DNA of 64,000 nucleotides from Thiohalocapsa sp963698775 (GCA_963698775.1 CAVOSE010000009.1:204788-268787), one strand, 5' to 3'. Shown: positions 25,386-34,960, counted from the stretch's first letter. Program-made: numbers and translations. The notes: generated by a model from the sequence alone, not told the origin.

Positions 25386-26414
25386 GTGTTCAAGAACGCC
25401 AAGGTTTTCCGGCTCAGCGCGCCGTTCAGTTTGGATCAGATGGCCCTGCATGAGCGGCTCATGGCACAGCGCTTTCGCCCCTGCGGACCGCTGGAGGTCG
25501 CGACCATGGGGTGGACGTCGCCCCTTGGGCCGAATGCCGAGGTCTTGGCGCATGCAGGCAACGGCTGCCTGTTGATCGCTGCACGCCGCCAAGAACGCCT
25601 ATTGCCCGCCTCCGTGGTTTCGGAGGCGGTCGCCGAGCGCGTCGCCGAGATCGAGCAGGCGGAGATCCGCGACGTGCCGCGGCGTGAGCGAACTCAGTTG
25701 CGCGAGGAGCTGCTGGTACAGATGCTGCCGCAGGCGTTTACGCGTTCGCGGCTGGTGCGTGCCTATATCGATCCGGTGGGCGGCTGGGCCGTCGTGGATG
25801 CGTCCAGCGACAAGGTGGCCGAGGAGGTGCTGTCGCTGTTGCGCAAGAGCCTGGAGTCATTCCCCGCCAAACCGCTGACGGCCGGCGTGTCGGTGTCTGA
25901 GCGTCTGAGCGCTTGGGTGACCAGCGGCAGCGCTGGCAATGGCTTCGAGCTGGAAGATCAATGCGAGCTGCGCGACCCAGCCGACTCGCGCTCCGTCGTG
26001 CGCTGCCGCGGCATGGATCTGACCATCCCGGAGGTCAAGGCCCATCTCGACTCCGGCAAGCGCGTGGTCGCCCTGGGGTTGACCTGGGGCGAGCATCTAT
26101 CGCTGGTTCTGGATGAGACGCTGGGCCTGAAGCGGCTGAAATTTGCCGATGAACTCATCGATGAGGCCGCCGACGATGCCGGCGAGGACGAGACGCTGCG
26201 ACTGGAGGCGGAGATCGCGATCATGACCGATCAGCTGCGCTCGTTGCTAAAGGGGCTGACGGCGGAGTTCGAGCTGCAAACGGACATGTTGGAGGCCGAA
26301 GCGATGGAGCGGCCCGCCGCGGTTGTCGCGAAGGCGCCGGCCTCGCTCCGGCCGGCGAGTACGGAGCCGGATGCCGGTCCGGGTGCGCCGGCCGAAGCGC
26401 CGCCCTGGTCTTGA
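25386..26414 (+). CDS. rdgC: Recombination-associated protein RdgC
   Basis: A 342-residue RdgC, a ring-shaped DNA-binding protein that limits RecA action. Family segments are FKNAKVFRLSAPFSLD, CGPLEVATMGWTSPLG, ARRQERLLPASVV and VRCRGMDLTIPEVKAHLDSG. RdgC proteins start at (M)FKN, which sets the start at GTG 25386, preceded by GAGGGC. The C-terminus has an added Ala/Pro-rich tail (about 325-342). The gene stands alone. Confidence 0.95.
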   Translation: MFKNAKVFRLSAPFSLDQMALHERLMAQRFRPCGPLEVATMGWTSPLGPNAEVLAHAGNGCLLIAARRQERLLPASVVSEAVAERVAEIEQAEIRDVPRRERTQLREELLVQMLPQAFTRSRLVRAYIDPVGGWAVVDASSDKVAEEVLSLLRKSLESFPAKPLTAGVSVSERLSAWVTSGSAGNGFELEDQCELRDPADSRSVVRCRGMDLTIPEVKAHLDSGKRVVALGLTWGEHLSLVLDETLGLKRLKFADELIDEAADDAGEDETLRLEAEIAIMTDQLRSLLKGLTAEFELQTDMLEAEAMERPAAVVAKAPASLRPASTEPDAGPGAPAEAPPWS

Positions 26415-26551
26415 CCTGAAATCCGGCAGTTGCTTTGGCTGTAGGGGCGAATTTATTGGCCCAGTCAATGCCTTTCGTGCGGCTGAGGTCGCCTTGACTC
26501 CGGCGGTTCAATCCGTCCATCCGCCTCGATGGTCAATGCGAACTGCCGAAT

Positions 26552-26681
26552 CTAGCGAGGCTTCGCGTCAGACGGACGAGTCGCTATCCTCGGTATCGGT
26601 ATCGGTATCGGTATCGGTATCGAAACCAGTCACAAGCGACCCGATCCCGATCCCGATCCCGATTTCGATTTCGATTTCGAG
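26552..26681. repeat. Dispersed hexanucleotide-repeat element, copy 1
   Basis: A head, CTAGCGAGGCTTCGCGTCAG then ACGGACGAGTCG, is followed by about five GGTATC units (26590-26622), a spacer, three GATCCC units and three GATTTC units (26642-26681). The same head, order and unit types recur at 38621-38763. Both copies directly follow a plus-strand gene. Different unit numbers between copies indicate slippage. Confidence 0.85.
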
Positions 26682-26694
26682 AACCGTCGCCGGC

Positions 26695-27702
26695 TCAGAC
26701 CGAGAAATACCCCTTATACCAATCCACGAACCGCGCAACGCCGGTCTCGACGCTGGTGTCGGGCTTGTAGTCGAATTGCTCGACCAGGTCGGTGACGTCG
26801 GCGTAGGTATCGGGGACATCGCCGGGTTGCAACGGCAGCAGATTTTTCTTCGCCTCTCGGCCCAGACACTGTTCCAGCACCTCGATATAGTGCATCAACT
26901 CCACCGGTTGATTGTTGCCGATGTTGTAGAGCCGGTAGGGCGCGCTGCTGGTGGCGGAGTCCGGCGCGGCGCCGGTCCAGTCGGGGTTCGGCGGTGCGAC
27001 TCGGTCGAGCACCCGGATCACGCCCTCGACGATGTCGTCGATGTAGGTGAAATCTCGCCGGTGCTTGCCGTAGTTGAAGACGTCGATGGGCTCGCCGGCG
27101 AGGATGGCGCGGGTGAACTTGAACAGCGCCATGTCGGGTCGGCCCCAGGGCCCGTAGACGGTGAAGAAGCGCAGGCCCGTGGTCGGCAACTGGTACAGAT
27201 GGCTGTAGGTGTGCGCCATCAACTCATTGGCCTTCTTGCTCGCGGCGTAGAGGCTCAGCGGATGGTCGACGTTGTCGTGCACCGAGAACGGCATAGTGGT
27301 GTTCGCACCGTAGACCGAACTGCTGGAGGCATAGGCCAGGTGCTCGACGCCATTGTGGCGGCAGCCCTCAAGGATGTGTGCGAAGCCGACCAAATTGGTG
27401 TCGACGTAGGCGAGCGGGTTGTCGATGGAGTAACGCACGCCGGCCTGGGCCGCGAGATTGACCACGCGTTGGGGCTGGTGTTTGGCAAAGGCCGCGGCCA
27501 TGCCGTCGCGGTCCTCCAGATCCAGGCGCAAATCGGTAAAGCCGTCGTAGTCCGCTATCCGCGCCAGGCGCGCCTTCTTGAGCCCGACGTCGTAGTAGTC
27601 GTTGAGGTTGTCGATGCCGATCACTTCGTCACCGCGCTCGAGCAGGCGCAGTGACAGCGCGGAACCGATAAAACCGGCGCTGCCGGTTACGAGAACTTTC
27701 AT
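26695..27702 (-). CDS. NAD-dependent epimerase, UDP-glucuronate 4-epimerase-like
   Basis: A 335-residue extended SDR. GSAGFIGSALSLRLLERGDE (about 7-26) binds NAD; IDNLNDYYDVGLKKARL is the characteristic segment of UDP-glucuronate 4-epimerases (LspL/WcvA type). ASSSSVYGANT and the YAASKKANE motif supply the catalytic Tyr/Lys. The family interconverts UDP-glucuronate and UDP-galacturonate for capsule or O-antigen. It pairs with the nucleotide-sugar dehydrogenase gene upstream on the same strand. Confidence 0.92.
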   Translation of the reverse strand: MKVLVTGSAGFIGSALSLRLLERGDEVIGIDNLNDYYDVGLKKARLARIADYDGFTDLRLDLEDRDGMAAAFAKHQPQRVVNLAAQAGVRYSIDNPLAYVDTNLVGFAHILEGCRHNGVEHLAYASSSSVYGANTTMPFSVHDNVDHPLSLYAASKKANELMAHTYSHLYQLPTTGLRFFTVYGPWGRPDMALFKFTRAILAGEPIDVFNYGKHRRDFTYIDDIVEGVIRVLDRVAPPNPDWTGAAPDSATSSAPYRLYNIGNNQPVELMHYIEVLEQCLGREAKKNLLPLQPGDVPDTYADVTDLVEQFDYKPDTSVETGVARFVDWYKGYFSV

Positions 27703-27856
27703 CTATTTTTTCCTAAGCGGGTGAATGTCGGGTAGGGGCCGCGGATGGACCACGCCGTCAAGGGCAGTCAGCATTCTCGGCATCGGCCCGCCAGGTCATG
27801 GACCGGGTCGACACAGGGTTGCGGGATGCTGGCGTCTACCCCGGCGCGCGGTCGAC

Positions 27857-29143
27857 TCACAGTCGGCCGTCGACGACGTCCTGCGGAAATAGGTGCTTCA
27901 CATCGTAGACGACCGCATCCGACTTGCCAAAGCCGCGCAAGGTATCGATACCCATCTCGGCGAACTGACGATGCGCTACACCAAGGATAATGGCGTCATA
28001 GTCGTCGCCGGCGGCGGGTTCGACAAGATCAATGCCGTACTCGTGGTGCGCCTCCGCGGCGTTGGCCCAGGGATCGCATATATCGCAGCCGATACCAAAT
28101 GTTTGCAACTCCGCGGCGATGTCTAAGACGCGGGTGTTACGCAAGTCCGGGCAGTTTTCCTTGAAGGTCAGCCCGAGCAGCAGGACCTTGGCGTGCGGCG
28201 GAATCCCGCCGCGGCTTGCCATCAGCTTGACCACCTCGGCGGCGACGAAGGCGCCCATGCTGTCGTTGAGCCGGCGACCCGCCAGGATCACCTCCGGGTG
28301 GTAGCCGATCTCCTGCGCCTTGTGCGTCAGGTAATAGGGGTCGACGCCGATGCAGTGTCCGCCTACCAGGCCGGGGCGAAACGGCAGGAAGTTCCACTTG
28401 CTGCCGGCCGCAAGCAGCACCTCCTCGGTGTCGATGCCGAGGCGGTTGAAGATCAACGCCAGTTCGTTAATCAGCGCGATATTGACGTCGCGCTGGGTGT
28501 TCTCGATGACCTTTGCGGCCTCTGCCACGCGAATGCTGCTGGCCTTGTGCGTGCCGGCGTCGATGATCGATCGATACAGGCCATCGATGAAGTCCGCCGC
28601 CTCGGGCGTGGAGCCGGCCGTCACCTTCTTGATGGTGCGCAACCGATGCTCTTTGTCGCCTGGATTGATGCGCTCGGGGCTGTAGCCGACGAAGAAGTCC
28701 GCATTCATCGTCAGGCCCGAACCCGCCTCCAGCAAAGGCACGCAGACCTCTTCGGTGGCGCCGGGGTAGACAGTGGATTCGTAGATGACGACGTCGCCTC
28801 GCGCGATCACGTTGCTCAGCAGGTTGCTTGCCGAGATGAGCGGCGCTAGGTCCGGCGTCTTGCTCTGGGTGATCGGGGTCGGTACCGTCACGACGTAGAC
28901 GTTGCACGCGCGCAGATCGTCGGCGCTGGTGGTATACGACAGCATCGGCGTGGCGCGCAGCTCCTCCTCGCCAACTTCCAGTGAGCTGTCCTTGCCGGCG
29001 CGCAATTCATCGATGCGGGCGGCATTGATGTCGAAGCCGAGAGTCTGGTACCGGCCGCCGAATTCGACCGCGAGCGGTAATCCGACATAGCCGAGTCCGA
29101 CGACGCCGATCACCGGTTCGGCATTCTGTAGCACACTGGTCAT
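27857..29143 (-). CDS. Nucleotide-sugar dehydrogenase (TviB/WbpO-like)
   Basis: A 428-residue UDP-sugar 6-dehydrogenase with GVVGLGYVGLPLAVEFG (NAD loop, about 12-28), VVTVPTPI, ESTVYPGATEEVCVPLLE, and the central GGHCIGVDPYYLTHKAQEIG containing the catalytic Cys. TLGFDINAARIDELRAGKDS and LGLTFKENCPDLRNTRV match the Vi-antigen TviB group, which oxidises UDP-GlcNAc or UDP-GalNAc to the uronic acid. The start is ATG 29141-29143; in-frame ATGs at 29158 and 29197 lack conserved sequence. Substrate preference is inferred. Confidence 0.92.
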   Translation of the reverse strand: MTSVLQNAEPVIGVVGLGYVGLPLAVEFGGRYQTLGFDINAARIDELRAGKDSSLEVGEEELRATPMLSYTTSADDLRACNVYVVTVPTPITQSKTPDLAPLISASNLLSNVIARGDVVIYESTVYPGATEEVCVPLLEAGSGLTMNADFFVGYSPERINPGDKEHRLRTIKKVTAGSTPEAADFIDGLYRSIIDAGTHKASSIRVAEAAKVIENTQRDVNIALINELALIFNRLGIDTEEVLLAAGSKWNFLPFRPGLVGGHCIGVDPYYLTHKAQEIGYHPEVILAGRRLNDSMGAFVAAEVVKLMASRGGIPPHAKVLLLGLTFKENCPDLRNTRVLDIAAELQTFGIGCDICDPWANAAEAHHEYGIDLVEPAAGDDYDAIILGVAHRQFAEMGIDTLRGFGKSDAVVYDVKHLFPQDVVDGRL

Positions 29144-29372
29144 GGCCCTGGGATCCATCGGGTGGGAAAAGGGGGCGGAACGGTGCGGATGACGCAACGT
29201 TCCATCGCCAAAAGTCTACCATGGCGATTTACGCTCGGCGACTTTCCGGCATCCCTCCACTCGAGAATCGAAATGAAAGCGTCGATTCGGCCTGAGGCCC
29301 TGATCGGTGGCCGCGAACCGACCGCTTCATCTTGCGGGGTGTCTCCGCGCTACGAACGTTCGATGTCCGCCG

Positions 29373-29636
29373 CTATTCGGCGTCGCGGCGCTCGACGGTT
29401 TCGGGGTCGGCCGTGATGTCGCGGTAGATCTCAACACGATCGCCGTCCGCGACGCTTGCCGTCAATTTCGTCAACTTGCCGAAGATGCCGACCTTTTGCG
29501 TACTGAGGTCGATATCGGGAAACTGCGTGAGCAGGCCGGAATGCTCGATAGCCTGTTGCACCGTGCTGCCGTCGGGCACATCGAGCTTCAGCCACACCTT
29601 CTTAAACTTGTCCGCATAAGCCACGCCCACGTTCAT
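29373..29636 (-). CDS. rnfH: RnfH family ubiquitin-like protein
   Basis: An 87-residue beta-grasp protein of the RnfH/UPF0125 family with VGVAYADKFKKVWLKLDVPD, VGIFGKLTKLTASVADGDRV and a terminal EIYRDITADPE. ATG 29634-29636 begins MNVGVAYAD, with AGGAGACTTG upstream. RnfH is encoded at the end of rnf operons in Rhodobacter-type nitrogen fixers, as here. Its role is unclear. Confidence 0.92.
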   Translation of the reverse strand: MNVGVAYADKFKKVWLKLDVPDGSTVQQAIEHSGLLTQFPDIDLSTQKVGIFGKLTKLTASVADGDRVEIYRDITADPETVERRDAE

Positions 29637-29670
29637 CGACAAGTCTCCTGTTGTGTACTCCTGGGAATCA

Positions 29671-30360
29671 TCAAGCAATCGACTCGGTTGCGGGGGCGTT
29701 GGTGTGGCGCTTCTCCCTGCGCTTGGCAAAACCCTGATCCAGCAGGCGCTTCCCGGCGAGGATGAAGCCGAGGACGACGAAGCCCCCGGGCGGCAGGATC
29801 GCGAGCAGGAAACCTCGATAGTCGGGAATCAGCGTCAGTTCAAGAAACCTCAGTGCGTCTCCCATCATCAGCGCGGCCCCTTGAAACAGCGTACCGCTTC
29901 CCAGTACCTCACGGACTGCACCCAACAGGACCAGCGACAGCGTGAATCCAACACCCATGGTTAAACCGTCGAACAGCGAGGGGAGGATTCGGTTGCGCGA
30001 TGCGAAGGATTCGGCGCGTCCAAGGATGGCGCAGTTGGTCACGATGAGCGGAATGAACAGCCCCAAGACCTTGTGCAGGTCATGCAGCCAGGCGTTCATG
30101 GCGAGATCGACCAGCGTCACCAAGACGGCAATAATCAGGACGAACACCGGGATGCGCACCTCCGGTGTGATGATGCCGCGCAGCAACGCCACGAGGACGC
30201 CGGAGACGACCATGACGAAGGTGGTCGCGAGCCCCAGCCCGAGCCCATTGGTCGCCGTGCTCGTGACCGCCAGCAAGGGGCACAGCGCGAGAGACTGGGC
30301 GAAGACGACATTGTTGTCCCAAATGCCGTCGCGAGCGATACGGCCGTAGTCAACGCTCAT
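29671..30360 (-). CDS. rnfE: Rnf electron transport complex subunit E
   Basis: A 229-residue integral membrane protein with about six hydrophobic spans. The family segments are NNVVFAQSLALCPLLAVTST (Cys near residue 27) and LGLFIPLIVTNCAILGRAE, whose buried Cys pair binds an intramembrane [2Fe-2S] cluster in Rnf/Nqr. It ends with a basic cytoplasmic tail. The start is ATG 30358-30360, overlapping the rnfG end by 11 bases. It is homologous to RnfA and NqrD. Confidence 0.95.
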   Translation of the reverse strand: MSVDYGRIARDGIWDNNVVFAQSLALCPLLAVTSTATNGLGLGLATTFVMVVSGVLVALLRGIITPEVRIPVFVLIIAVLVTLVDLAMNAWLHDLHKVLGLFIPLIVTNCAILGRAESFASRNRILPSLFDGLTMGVGFTLSLVLLGAVREVLGSGTLFQGAALMMGDALRFLELTLIPDYRGFLLAILPPGGFVVLGFILAGKRLLDQGFAKRREKRHTNAPATESIA

Positions 30361-31024
30361 TTGAAACCTCCGAGGTTCGGTCGTCAGGGGTTTCCTGAAT
30401 GACGGCCGAGGCGAGCAGTGTGTCGCGATTAGCCTGAAAGAACTCCAACCCTTGCCTGACCGCCTTGACCACGGCGCGTGGGGTGATGGTTGCGCCGGTG
30501 AATTGGTCGAAGCTGCCGCCATCCTTTTTCACGGCCCAGCGCTCCGGTGCAGGGTTTCCTAGGGAAAGACCGTCGAAATCGAGCATCCAATCGTCACGTG
30601 ACACCTCGATCTTGTCCCCGAGGCCAGGTGTCTCGGCGTGTGCGAGCACTCTGCTGCCAAGGATCTCGCCGCGCGCGTTGACTCCGATAATCAGCTCGAT
30701 GGGACCTCCATAGCCTTGACCCATGACCTGGAAGGCGACGCCGGTGACGTCCAGGCCCTCGAGCGCACGATATACCGTGATCTGTTTGCTCGATCCGTCC
30801 TCTAGGACGAGCGAATTCGCCAGCAGATCGTTGTCGTGAATCTCGGCGGGTATGACTTGGCCGAGGGACGCGAGCAGGTCCTCCGCGCGTCGCTGCTCGA
30901 TAGCGCCTCGAGTCGCGATGTTGCCCATGACCAAGCAGGCGGCCGCGATCATTGCAAAGCTGCCGAGCAGTCCCGCCTGGTAGCCGACGCGTTTGCGGTA
31001 GCTGGGTTCCGCGACGGTGCTCAT
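30350..31024 (-). CDS. rnfG: Rnf electron transport complex subunit G (covalent FMN)
   Basis: A 224-residue protein with one N-terminal membrane span (YQAGLLGSFAMIAAACLVMG, about 14-34) and a periplasmic FMN-binding domain. GYGGPIELIIGVNARGEILG and HAETPGLGDKIE are family segments. The flavinylation motif reads FTGATITPRAVV; FMN is attached to the last Thr of the (S/T)GAT core. It needs ApbE, not seen here. It overlaps rnfD by four bases. Confidence 0.95.
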   Translation of the reverse strand: MSTVAEPSYRKRVGYQAGLLGSFAMIAAACLVMGNIATRGAIEQRRAEDLLASLGQVIPAEIHDNDLLANSLVLEDGSSKQITVYRALEGLDVTGVAFQVMGQGYGGPIELIIGVNARGEILGSRVLAHAETPGLGDKIEVSRDDWMLDFDGLSLGNPAPERWAVKKDGGSFDQFTGATITPRAVVKAVRQGLEFFQANRDTLLASAVIQETPDDRTSEVSNER

Positions 31025-32133
31025 CGGACCTTCTCCGTCGCGTTTCCGTAGTCGAGGGGTGCGCCCTTGCGGTCGCGCCCATAGACCCTTGGTTTGATCC
31101 AATGGTCGATCAAAGGGGTACATGCATTCATGATCAGGATCGCGAAGGCGACGCCCTCTGGGTATCCTGCCCAGGTACGGATGATGTAGACAAGCAGACC
31201 GCATCCGGCCGCGAAGAGGATTTGCCCACGCACCGAGATCGGTGATGTCACCAGATCCGTCGCGATGAAGAATGCGCCCAGCAGCGTGGCGCCGGAGAAC
31301 AGGTGATAGAGCGGTCCGACGAAGTGGTCCGGGTCGTAGAGATGCATCAGTCCCGCCACCAGCGCGAGCGTGCCCATCATGACCAGTGGTATGTGCCAGG
31401 TGATGATGCGTTTGTAGATCAGGAACAGGCCGCCGATGAGGATCAGTACCGCGGAGGTCTCGCCCATGCTGCCCGAGATGGTTCCCAAGGCGCCCTGGAT
31501 CGCACCGTAGCCATCGGGATAGATCTGGGGGAGCGTCAGACCTTGAGCCAGCTCCGTGCGCACGTGGCCCAACAGCGTAGCACTGGTGACGGCGTCGAAT
31601 TGAGCGGCTGCCTGCGAGGCGCCGAGCGTGATGTTCAGGCCCTCCAGGAATCCTGGCGCAGCTGCCGAGAACAGCGGCTGCGGTTGCAGGAAGGTTGTCA
31701 TTTCCAGCGGGAATGAGACCAGGAGCGCGACCCGGGCGACCATGGCTGGATTGAAAAGGTTCTGGCCGATGCCGCCGAAGATCTGCTTGGCCACGACAAT
31801 GGCGATCAGACTGCCGACCACGCCGATCCACCAGGGTGCCCAGGGGGGCAGGGTCATGGCGAGCAGCCAGCCGGTCAAGATGGCGGAGCCGTCCATCAAG
31901 TAGGGGCGCACGGGCTTGCCGGCGACACGCAGACTGATGGCTTCCGCGAACAGCGCGGTCGACACGGTCACGACGAACAGGAAGATCGCCGGCCATCCGA
32001 ATTGCCAAAGCCCGAACAGCGTGGCTGGTGTCAGCGCCAGCATGACCAGGCCCATGGTGCGGCCGATGCTGGTACGCTCGTGGGCGTAAGGACCGGCAAC
32101 CAGATGCTCGCCACCCATTGATTCAGTCCTCAT
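31021..32133 (-). CDS. rnfD: Rnf electron transport complex subunit D
   Basis: A 370-residue multi-span membrane subunit of the NqrB/RnfD family. Marks include VAKQIFGGIGQNLFNPAMVA, the Asp-containing DAVTSATLLG (residues 180-189) where FMN is probably linked to Thr186, and SGATLLGAFFIATDLVTSPI. RnfD and RnfG flavins carry electrons between the inner and outer faces. ATG 32131-32133 overlaps rnfC by four bases. ATG 32118 is a possible alternative start. Confidence 0.95.
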   Translation of the reverse strand: MRTESMGGEHLVAGPYAHERTSIGRTMGLVMLALTPATLFGLWQFGWPAIFLFVVTVSTALFAEAISLRVAGKPVRPYLMDGSAILTGWLLAMTLPPWAPWWIGVVGSLIAIVVAKQIFGGIGQNLFNPAMVARVALLVSFPLEMTTFLQPQPLFSAAAPGFLEGLNITLGASQAAAQFDAVTSATLLGHVRTELAQGLTLPQIYPDGYGAIQGALGTISGSMGETSAVLILIGGLFLIYKRIITWHIPLVMMGTLALVAGLMHLYDPDHFVGPLYHLFSGATLLGAFFIATDLVTSPISVRGQILFAAGCGLLVYIIRTWAGYPEGVAFAILIMNACTPLIDHWIKPRVYGRDRKGAPLDYGNATEKVR

Positions 32134-33707
32134 GCCGCGGACTCCTCGACGATACCGCCGCTGTTCGAATCTCCGCCGGCCTGCTCGCTTGCCTTCTTCG
32201 CCGCCGCCTCCCGCTTGCGTTTGGCCATGGCCTCGCGTTTTGCTCGCTTGATCGCCTCCATGCGCTCAGCGCGTTGCTCGGCCAGGCGCTTGGTCTCCGC
32301 CTGTTTTTGCTTGGCGCGTCCGCGTGCCGCCATCTCGCCCTTGGCATAGTTGAAGAATTGCACCAGGGGGATGTGCGACGGACAGACGTAGGAGCAGGAG
32401 CCGCAGCCGATACAGTCCATGAGGCCCAGCTTGACGACGCCTTCCAGGTCGCCCGCTCGGGCGTGCGCGGCCATCTCCACGGGCAGCAGACCACAGGGGC
32501 AGGCCTGGACGCAGCTTGCGCAGCGGATGCAGGGCATGGCCTCTTGCCGGCTGGTCTCGTCTTTTGTGAGCGCCAGCAAGCCGTTGCTGCCTTTGACCGT
32601 TGGTATGCGTGTTTCCGGAATGGCCTGACCCATCATGGGGCCCCCGCTTACAAGCCTGGAGGGGTCGACCTGGAACCCGCCGCAATGATCGATGAGGTGC
32701 TGTAGTGGCGTGCCCAGGAGCACGCGCAGATTGGCGGGACGGCGGATGGCGCGGCCGGTGACCGTCATGACGCGCGAGACCAGCGGACGGCCGTGTCGCA
32801 GGGCGTCGTGGACCGCAAAGGCGGTCGCCGGATTGTGAACGACGACGCCGATGTCCGCGGTCAGCCCCCTGGCGGGGGTCTCCTTCCCCGTGAGCGTTTG
32901 CACCAGATGCTTCTCGGAGCCCATCGGGTAGCGCGTGGGTAGACGCGCGACCCGGATCGATGCCGTGCCTGCCCGGCCTTGGGCGGTCGCTAGCCCTTCG
33001 AGAGAGGAGGGCGTCCGGGCAGAGGAGGCCGTTGCCAATCCCGCAATGGCCTTCTCCATCGCCGCTTGCGCCGCGGGCTTGTTGTTCTCGATTCCGATGA
33101 CGATGTCGGAAACACCGAGGGCGTGGGCCATGATGCGAATGCCGTCCAAGACTTGATCGGTCCGCTCGCGCATCAGGCGGTCGTCGCAGGTCAGGTAGGG
33201 TTCGCACTCGGCACCATTGATGACCAGGGTCTGCAACTCATAGCGTTTACGCAGGTTGAGCTTGACCGCGGATGGGAAGGTTGCGCCCCCCATGCCGACA
33301 ATGCCGGCCGCGGATACGCGGGCCGCGATCTCGTCAGGTTCCAGCGCAAAGGGGTCAGCGACACCTTGAATGTCGTCGGCCCAGCGATCCTCTCCGTCGG
33401 GCTGCAACGAGATGGTACGCACGTTGAGGCCGGACGTGTGATGCGCGGGATAGCTGCCGATGCCGACGATACGTCCTGAGGTCGGGGCATGGACTGGCGC
33501 CGAGATCGCGCCCTGGCTGTTGGCGAGCAGCTGACCTTTCGCTATCTTCTGACCCCGACGAACGCTCGGCATTGCAGGAGCGCCGATGTGCTGCTGCAAC
33601 GGAATGTGCAGCAAGGCAGGCATCGGTAGGTCCTCAATGGGGCAGGCGGCGGACAATGCCTTGTTGTCCTCGGGATGCACGCCGCCGCGGATCTTGAATA
33701 ACCTCAT
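32130..33707 (-). CDS. rnfC: Rnf electron transport complex subunit C
   Basis: A 525-residue peripheral subunit that exchanges electrons with NADH. It starts MRLFKIRGGVHPEDNK. It contains a Rossmann-like flavin domain with GIVGMGGATFPSAVKL, an SLBB-type region, and two [4Fe-4S] motifs: CIRCASCVQACP and CIGCGSCSYVCP (about residues 375-430). The C-terminus (about 445-525) is an Ala/Lys/Arg/Glu-rich coiled-coil-like tail typical of gammaproteobacterial RnfC. Confidence 0.96.
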   Translation of the reverse strand: MRLFKIRGGVHPEDNKALSAACPIEDLPMPALLHIPLQQHIGAPAMPSVRRGQKIAKGQLLANSQGAISAPVHAPTSGRIVGIGSYPAHHTSGLNVRTISLQPDGEDRWADDIQGVADPFALEPDEIAARVSAAGIVGMGGATFPSAVKLNLRKRYELQTLVINGAECEPYLTCDDRLMRERTDQVLDGIRIMAHALGVSDIVIGIENNKPAAQAAMEKAIAGLATASSARTPSSLEGLATAQGRAGTASIRVARLPTRYPMGSEKHLVQTLTGKETPARGLTADIGVVVHNPATAFAVHDALRHGRPLVSRVMTVTGRAIRRPANLRVLLGTPLQHLIDHCGGFQVDPSRLVSGGPMMGQAIPETRIPTVKGSNGLLALTKDETSRQEAMPCIRCASCVQACPCGLLPVEMAAHARAGDLEGVVKLGLMDCIGCGSCSYVCPSHIPLVQFFNYAKGEMAARGRAKQKQAETKRLAEQRAERMEAIKRAKREAMAKRKREAAAKKASEQAGGDSNSGGIVEESAA

Positions 33708-33764
33708 GATGATCGTCCAAACCTTGGCGTTTTCGAAGGGAAGCGCTGATTCATCAGTGTCTAC

Positions 33765-34295
33765 CTAGGCGGCCTGTGCCGGTTTCGGCCAGTACCAAGT
33801 CTGCAGAGTCGCTTCGACAGGTCGCATTTCGATGCACTCCGTCGGGCACACGTCGAAGCACATCTCGCAGCCGGTGCAAGCGTCAGCGAACACCGCATGC
33901 ATCATCTTTGGGCCGCCGAGAATGGCGTCGGTCGGGCAGCGCTTAAAACACTTGGTGCAGCCGACGCACAGATTTTCGTGGATATAGGCAACCGTCGGTG
34001 CCTTGTCTTCGACCCCGGAGAGGTCGACGCTGACGCCCAATAGAGCCGCAAGCTCCTCAGCAAGGGCACGACCGCCCGGCGGACACATGCTGACTGGTGC
34101 CTGCCCGCTTGCCACCGCATCAGCGGCCGGGCCGCATCCTGGATAGCCGCATTGGCCGCATTGAGATCCGGGCAGCAGCCCCTCGATCTTTTCGACGACC
34201 GGATTGCCTTCCACCTTCAGGTAGCGGGCGGCGAGTCCGAGTAGCCAACCGAGCGTGAGGCCTAAGGCCGTGAGACTGGCGATCGCGGCGAGCAT
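33765..34295 (-). CDS. rnfB: Rnf electron transport complex subunit B (ferredoxin-like)
   Basis: A 176-residue membrane-anchored iron-sulfur protein. It has one N-terminal span, a [4Fe-4S] motif QCGQCGYPGC plus a downstream Cys (CPPGG), then two ferredoxin clusters CVGCTKCFKRCP and CTGCEMCFDVCP. RnfB passes electrons between the complex and soluble ferredoxin, here presumably for nitrogenase. It lies 33 bases downstream of the restored rnfA stop. Confidence 0.96.
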   Translation of the reverse strand: MLAAIASLTALGLTLGWLLGLAARYLKVEGNPVVEKIEGLLPGSQCGQCGYPGCGPAADAVASGQAPVSMCPPGGRALAEELAALLGVSVDLSGVEDKAPTVAYIHENLCVGCTKCFKRCPTDAILGGPKMMHAVFADACTGCEMCFDVCPTECIEMRPVEATLQTWYWPKPAQAA

Positions 34296-34328
34296 GTGTT
34301 TCGTACCTCCAACAACCGTTGTCGTTGC

Positions 34329-34911
34329 TTACCCAGCGGTAAGCCCTGCAAAGCCCATGAAGGCCAGAGGACAACAAACCCGCCGCGACGAAGGCGATCG
34401 GCGTGCCCGAAAAGGCCGCCGGCACCTGGTGCAGGGCCAACCGCTCACGCATCCCGGCGAACATCACCATGACCAGCGTGAAACCCAGCGCGGAGCCGAA
34501 CCCGTAAACCACGCTCTCCAAGAAGCTGTGCTGCTCCTGGATATTCAGCAGCGCGACGCCGAGGACGGCGCAATTGGTCGTGATCAACGGCAGAAAGATA
34601 CCGAGCACCTGATACAAGGCCGGCGAGATCTTGCGCACCGCCATCTCCGTGAACTGCACCACCGCGGCGATCACCAGGATGAAGGTCAAAATGCGCAGGA
34701 AGCCGAGGTCGAGGGGCTGCAACACCAGGTGTTCCATCAGCCAGCTTGCGACGGCGGCGAGGGTCAGTACGAACGTCGTGGCCAAACCCATCCCCAGCGC
34801 CGAGTCCAGCTTGTTGGAGACACCCATGAAGGGGCAAAGCCCTAGGAATTTGACCAGGACCACATTGTTCACCAATGCGGTGCCCAAGATGATCATCAGG
34901 TAGTTGCCCAT
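34329..34911 (-). CDS. rnfA: Rnf electron transport complex subunit A (frameshift near the 3' end)
   Basis: An RnfA integral membrane subunit: MGNYLMIILGTALVNNVVLV, KFLGLCPFMGVSNK and FLPLITTNCAVLGVALLNIQ with the two conserved Cys for the intramembrane cluster. About residue 181 the frame reads GLLSSGLHGLC, whereas the family ends LLSLAFMGFAGL. Skipping one base at about 34366-34371 restores LAFMGFAGLTAG and a stop at 34329-34331, giving 193 residues as expected. Unshifted, the frame would run on through the start of rnfB. This is the second +1 shift in a conserved gene here, so a sequence error is likely. Confidence 0.9.
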
Positions 34912-34960
34912 GTGCGTCTCGTTGCCAGGATGAGAGAGGGAAGCCTTTGGCGATGGCCAA

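Noticed and set aside
26590..26690. Possible CRISPR array or VNTR-coded protein from the hexanucleotide repeats
   Set aside because: Unit length is only six bases with no spacers of 25-40 bases, and no cas genes are near. Frames across it are simple low-complexity reads.
34120..34330. Extended RnfA reaching into rnfB
   Set aside because: The extension is the rnfB start read in another frame; correcting one base gives the normal RnfA end.
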